A stretch of DNA of 33,830 bases from Frigoribacterium sp. GTDB lineage: Bacteria; Actinomycetota; Actinomycetes; Actinomycetales; Microbacteriaceae. Positions within the stretch are counted from its first letter, which is position 1. Each line of letters begins with the position of its first letter. Below the pieces are notes generated by a model, which worked only from the letters and a program-made list of their open reading frames with translations, was not told the DNA's origin and made no database searches. Shown here piece by piece: positions 30,672 to 33,830 of the stretch. A program made the position numbers and the translations under genes. Location of the stretch: NCBI GenBank assembly GCA_025363205.1, contig JANYEI010000037.1, forward strand, positions 1 through 33,830, given 5' to 3'.

Positions 30672-31511
30672 ATGCCTGAAACCCCTGCCTCCGAAACCAT
30701 CATCATCACCGGAGCAAGCGACGGAATCGGCGCCGCCGCCGCCCGTGCGCTGTCCGCTAGCGGTCGCACCGTCGTCATTGTCGGCCGCTCACCCCAAAAA
30801 ACGGCGAAGGTGGCGGATGCCCTCGGCGCCGATTATTTCGTCGCCGACTTCTCGAAGCTCCGCGAGGTGCGCCGCCTCGCCGCCGAGCTGCGCGAGAGGT
30901 ACCCCAGAATCGACGTGCTCGCCAACAACGCTGGTGGTATCTTCGGCGACCGCACCATCACCGAAGACGGTCACGAACTCACTTTTCAGGTGAATCACCT
31001 CGCACCGTTCCTTCTCACCACCCTGCTGTTGGACCGCCTCATCTCCAGCAAGACGCGCGTGATCAACACCTCGAGCGTTGCAAATCTCGGCGGCAACATC
31101 GCTGTCGACGACCTCGACCTGGCCACGCGGTTCAGTCCGGGCAGGGCCTACAGCAACGCAAAGCTCGACAACATCCTCTTCACCAAGGAGCTTGCCCGCC
31201 GGTTCGGCGCGGAGGGAGTTACCACGGCAGCGTTTCATCCGGGGGTCGTCGCCTCGAACTTCGCCAGCGAATCCCGCAGCCCCCTGCGCGTGATCTACCG
31301 CAGCGTGCTGCGCCACACCCTGATCTCCTCAGAGAAGGGCGCCGACACGCTGGTCTGGCTGGCGACCACCACGCCCGGCAGCGATTGGACGTCGGGGGAG
31401 TATTACATCAAGCGCAAAGCCGGTCGCACCAACCGGCAGGCGGATGACGCTCAACTCGCGAGTGCCCTGTGGGAGCGCAGCGCGGCGATGGTTGCCCCGC
31501 CGGCCGAGTAG
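30672..31511 (+). CDS. SDR-family NAD(P)-dependent oxidoreductase
   Basis: A 279-residue short-chain dehydrogenase. The nucleotide motif TGASDGIG is at residues 13-20. LANNAGGIF carries the NNAG motif, INTSSVANLGG the catalytic Ser, and GRAYSNAKLDNILF the Tyr-x-x-x-Lys pair. AAFHPGVVASNFA completes the fold. It resembles the retinol dehydrogenase/protochlorophyllide-reductase-like subgroup with a C-terminal YYIKRKAGR segment. The substrate is unknown. It lies 46 bp after the Rieske gene on the same strand and may share its transcript. The ATG at 30672 fits the family start. Confidence 0.9.
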   Translation: MPETPASETIIITGASDGIGAAAARALSASGRTVVIVGRSPQKTAKVADALGADYFVADFSKLREVRRLAAELRERYPRIDVLANNAGGIFGDRTITEDGHELTFQVNHLAPFLLTTLLLDRLISSKTRVINTSSVANLGGNIAVDDLDLATRFSPGRAYSNAKLDNILFTKELARRFGAEGVTTAAFHPGVVASNFASESRSPLRVIYRSVLRHTLISSEKGADTLVWLATTTPGSDWTSGEYYIKRKAGRTNRQADDAQLASALWERSAAMVAPPAE

Positions 31512-31627
31512 GGCGCTCATTCGCCACCGGGGTCGACCTCGGCGAGGCACACATCATGCCGCACGCAGCTCGGGTCCTGCCGCAACCTCGCAACCCATCC
31601 CACTGGCTCCAACCCATTCGGCTGCTC

Positions 31628-32212
31628 TCAGGAGGATCCGCTCCAGGCCGCCGGAACGATTGTCCAGATCAGCTCGGTGACGGCATCCGAGTTGTTGTCC
31701 CAGGAGTGTGGTTCACGGCCAGCGAGCGTCATCGTGTCGCCGGTCAGGAGGTCTACCGTTCCGCCGACGAGTCTCACTCGCAGGGTTCCGCTCAGAACGT
31801 GCACGATCTCGACATCGCAGTTGATCGTGTAGAGCTCCTCCCCGCCAGTCGCTCCCGACTCGAGGAGGGAGCGCAATACCTGCACCCGGGACTCGCTTCG
31901 GGGCGTGAGCAAATGCTCGACGGCGCGGCTGCCGCCCATGTTGATCCGCGGCGCATCCTTGAGCGAGATCACCTCGTTTTCGGGCGCCTCGAACAACGAC
32001 CCGAGAGGCAGCGAGAGCACCTGGCAGAGGGTGACGAGAGTCGACACACTTGGCGAGGTCTCGTCGCGCTCGACCCGGCTGATAAAGCCAGTGCTGAGGC
32101 CCGTCGCAGTCGCGACATCGGCGATCGTGAGTGCCTGGGCAAGTCTGGTCGAGCGCAACTTCGCGCCAATTGCCAGCGGCGCCCCAGAGGGCGTCGGGTG
32201 TACAGCTCGCAT
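31628..32212 (-). CDS. XRE-family regulator with C-terminal cupin domain
   Basis: A 194-residue transcription factor. The N-terminal helix-turn-helix is LRSTRLAQALTIADVATATG, then LSTGFISRVERDETSPSVST, typical of the XRE family. The C-terminal cupin begins around residue 90, with the metal/ligand-binding region EELYTINCDVEIVHVLSGTL and HSWDNNSDAVTELIW. Such proteins bind a small ligand in the cupin and control neighbouring catabolic genes. A GGGAG four bases upstream favours the ATG at 32212 over the adjacent ATG at 32215; a TTG at 32251 also opens the frame. It is downstream of the agmatinase gene on the same strand and is the likely regulator of that unit. Confidence 0.85.
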   Translation of the reverse strand: MRAVHPTPSGAPLAIGAKLRSTRLAQALTIADVATATGLSTGFISRVERDETSPSVSTLVTLCQVLSLPLGSLFEAPENEVISLKDAPRINMGGSRAVEHLLTPRSESRVQVLRSLLESGATGGEELYTINCDVEIVHVLSGTLRVRLVGGTVDLLTGDTMTLAGREPHSWDNNSDAVTELIWTIVPAAWSGSS

Positions 32213-32325
32213 CATGCTCCCGTTCGTCGACACCGTTCCGGCAGAATCCAAATATCGCAGCCGTGGTCGTTATGCCCAGTATCGGGCACCGAGTCCCACC
32301 ATGCTCGCAACCGGTCGGACCCGGT

Positions 32326-33291
32326 CTAATTCCCGGTGCGATCCGCTCGTGGTGTCATGGCCGACAGGATTTCATAGGCAACATGGGATGCCGCTACCGC
32401 GGTGATCTGTGCGTGGTCGTAGGCCGGCGCAACCTCTACAACATCCGCCCCCACGATCCTCACGCCGCGAAGCGCACGAATAATCGTGAGGAGTTCCCGG
32501 CTGGTCAGTCCGCCCGCTTCCGGAGTTCCCGTACCGGGCGCATGAGCGGGATCAAGTACGTCGATGTCCACCGACACATAAACGGGACGATCACCGAGAC
32601 GGGCGAGCATCCGCTTGATAACCGTCGCGAGGCCAGCGGTCTCGAACTCGTGCGCCGCAATCACGGCGAATCCGAGGCGGGCATCGTCTGTGAGGTCCTG
32701 CTGGCTGTACAGCGGACCGCGGATGCCGATGTGCAGGCTCGCTTCGAGGTCGATGAGTCCCTCTTCGGAGGCGCGCCGGAACGGGGTGCCGTGAGTGACC
32801 GGCGCGCCGAAGTAGGTGTCCCAGGTGTCGAGGTGGGCATCGAAGTGCAGCACCGCGACCGGACCGGTCTTCTTGGTGACCGCCCGGAGTAGCGGCAGGG
32901 CGATGGTGTGATCGCCGCCGATCGTGAGCAGGCGGGTGTCACCGGTACCCAGATGAGTGGCTGCTTCCTCGATCTGTTTGACGGCCTCTGCAATGTCGAA
33001 GGGGTTTGCCGCTATGTCGCCCGCATCGGCAATCTGCTGGGTCGAAAAAGGTTCAACATCCTGCACCGGGTTGTAGGGCCGAAGCAGGCGGGAAGCTTCG
33101 CGCACATGCGCGGGCCCGAACCTCGCTCCCGGACGGTAGCTGACGCCGCTGTCGAAGGGAACGCCGACCACCACGATGTCTGCATGGTCGACATCCTCGA
33201 GGCGAGGCAGGCGTGCGAAGGTGGCAATTCCGGCATAGCGCGGTGAGACGCTCGCGTCGGAGGGACCGATGGGTGTGGGGGACATTGGCAT
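32326..33291 (-). CDS. speB: agmatinase-family ureohydrolase
   Basis: A 321-residue enzyme of the arginase/agmatinase family, which removes urea from a guanidino compound using two Mn(II). The metal motifs are intact: GGDHT with His128, [10 protein letters not shown] with Asp151, His153 and Asp155, and [20 protein letters not shown] with Asp242 and Asp244. Agmatine (giving putrescine) is the usual substrate, but guanidinobutyrate or guanidinopropionate enzymes have the same motifs. Asp/His spacing and length fit the family. It starts at ATG 33291 or the nearby ATG at 33285. It is 23 bp after the cyclase-family gene and upstream of the XRE-cupin regulator, suggesting a small catabolic operon for a guanidino compound. 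The gene symbol reflects family and is tentative. Confidence 0.85.
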   Translation of the reverse strand: MPMSPTPIGPSDASVSPRYAGIATFARLPRLEDVDHADIVVVGVPFDSGVSYRPGARFGPAHVREASRLLRPYNPVQDVEPFSTQQIADAGDIAANPFDIAEAVKQIEEAATHLGTGDTRLLTIGGDHTIALPLLRAVTKKTGPVAVLHFDAHLDTWDTYFGAPVTHGTPFRRASEEGLIDLEASLHIGIRGPLYSQQDLTDDARLGFAVIAAHEFETAGLATVIKRMLARLGDRPVYVSVDIDVLDPAHAPGTGTPEAGGLTSRELLTIIRALRGVRIVGADVVEVAPAYDHAQITAVAASHVAYEILSAMTPRADRTGN

Positions 33292-33314
33292 TCTTTCGTA
33301 AAGAGAGCGGATGC

Positions 33315-33830
33315 TCAGACGGACAGATTGAGGGCGACAGCGCGCACCGGTGCTCCATCAGCGGCCTCGAAGGCCAGCGGCAGAAGGGAAATGAAGGGTT
33401 CGGCAAAGTCGATCGAGTGCAGGTTGGTCAGGTTCTCACTGATCACTCCGGCCACGTCAGCGAGGAGGTGGTGCACCGGAAAGCCCTCTCCCGGGTGCTC
33501 ATCGTCGGGGGTCTCGTCGATGTTAAGCGCATCAATGCCGACGGTGCGGATGCCCAACGCAATCAGGTGAGCGCAGGCGTCGGCGTCGAGGAAGGGGTTC
33601 TCGAAGTACCGGGCGGTGCCGTAGTGCGCGCTCCAGCCGGTATGCAGCAAGACGATCGCCCCGGGAACCAGCTCGGCCTCGCGCGCCCGGAAATACTCCC
33701 AGCCGATGCGCCCTCGTGCGCCAGCGGCCCGAGCGTCGACGACGACACCGGTGCCCACAAATCTCTCGAGCGGCAGCTCGTCCAGCTTGGGTGCCGCGTC
33801 ATCGAAGTGGTACGGGGCGTCCACATGCGT
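33315..33830 (-). CDS. cyclase-family metal-dependent hydrolase, N-terminus cut by window edge
   Basis: The frame is open to the right-hand end of the window, so the gene starts beyond it. The visible part begins THVDAPYHF, the metal-binding H-x-D-x-P-x-H motif of the cyclase/kynurenine formamidase family. [34 protein letters not shown] and [20 protein letters not shown] follow, with further conserved His and Glu. These enzymes hydrolyse amides or lactams using a divalent metal. The substrate is unknown. It precedes the agmatinase gene by 23 bp on the same strand, which suggests a joint pathway, for instance hydrolysis of an amide related to the guanidino substrate. Confidence 0.85.
   Translation of the reverse strand, partial: THVDAPYHFDDAAPKLDELPLERFVGTGVVVDARAAGARGRIGWEYFRAREAELVPGAIVLLHTGWSAHYGTARYFENPFLDADACAHLIALGIRTVGIDALNIDETPDDEHPGEGFPVHHLLADVAGVISENLTNLHSIDFAEPFISLLPLAFEAADGAPVRAVALNLSV

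Overview
The window looks like a chromosomal segment of a high-GC Gram-positive actinobacterium, most likely a member of the Microbacteriaceae (Micrococcales). This rests on the high GC content, frequent GTG starts, and an actinobacterial gene set: mycoredoxin, Eis-type acetyltransferase, two Pr6Pr membrane proteins, a ThrE-type exporter, a DUF2188 protein and a cytosolic four-helix copper-storage protein. The genus cannot be fixed from the sequence alone. No rRNA, tRNA, CRISPR array or intact insertion sequence was seen.

Region 1 (1-5.1 kb) is a gene-poor, partly AT-richer patch. It holds the end of a DUF2834 membrane protein, small membrane proteins, one intact GNAT acetyltransferase, and at least three gene remnants: a DinB/DUF664 protein, a second GNAT enzyme and the C-terminal end of a tyrosine recombinase. 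It looks like a decaying accessory region, perhaps an old integration site.

Region 2 (5.1-11.2 kb) carries a CPA2-type antiporter, two Pr6Pr membrane proteins flanking a lipoprotein-like flavin amine oxidase, a MutT-like Nudix hydrolase, and a minus-strand operon of mycoredoxin, an HTH protein and pyroglutamyl-peptidase I. The C-terminal FAD-binding motifs of the amine oxidase precede its N-terminal Rossmann motif, so it is circularly permuted.

Region 3 (11.3-16.9 kb) has a Met/Cys-rich copper-storage protein, a 22-bp tandem repeat, a DarT-like DNA ADP-ribosyltransferase without an adjacent DarG antitoxin but next to a DUF429 protein, an Eis-type acetyltransferase and an M18 aminopeptidase.

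Region 4 (16.8-25.5 kb) is mostly minus strand. It encodes an L,D-transpeptidase translationally coupled to a secreted thioester-domain-like protein, a SWIM-SNF2 helicase, ThrE, a histidine phosphatase with a small hypothetical protein, an EI24-family remnant, and a secreted lysozyme-like protein.

Region 5 (25.7-28.2 kb) is a two-gene HsdM/HsdS-like operon with no restriction subunit in view. The methylase-like protein departs from the family at three SAM/catalytic motifs, and the specificity gene contains a T8 tract. Together with the DarT-like gene this is the best place to look for an undescribed system.

Region 6 (28.3-33.8 kb) has an LLM flavin oxidoreductase, DUF2188, a DUF2231-Rieske fusion and an SDR on the plus strand. 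On the minus strand is a likely catabolic unit of a cyclase-family hydrolase (cut by the window edge), an agmatinase-family ureohydrolase and an XRE-cupin regulator. A recurrent theme is short in-frame or gene-end tandem repeats (15, 18 and 22 bp).
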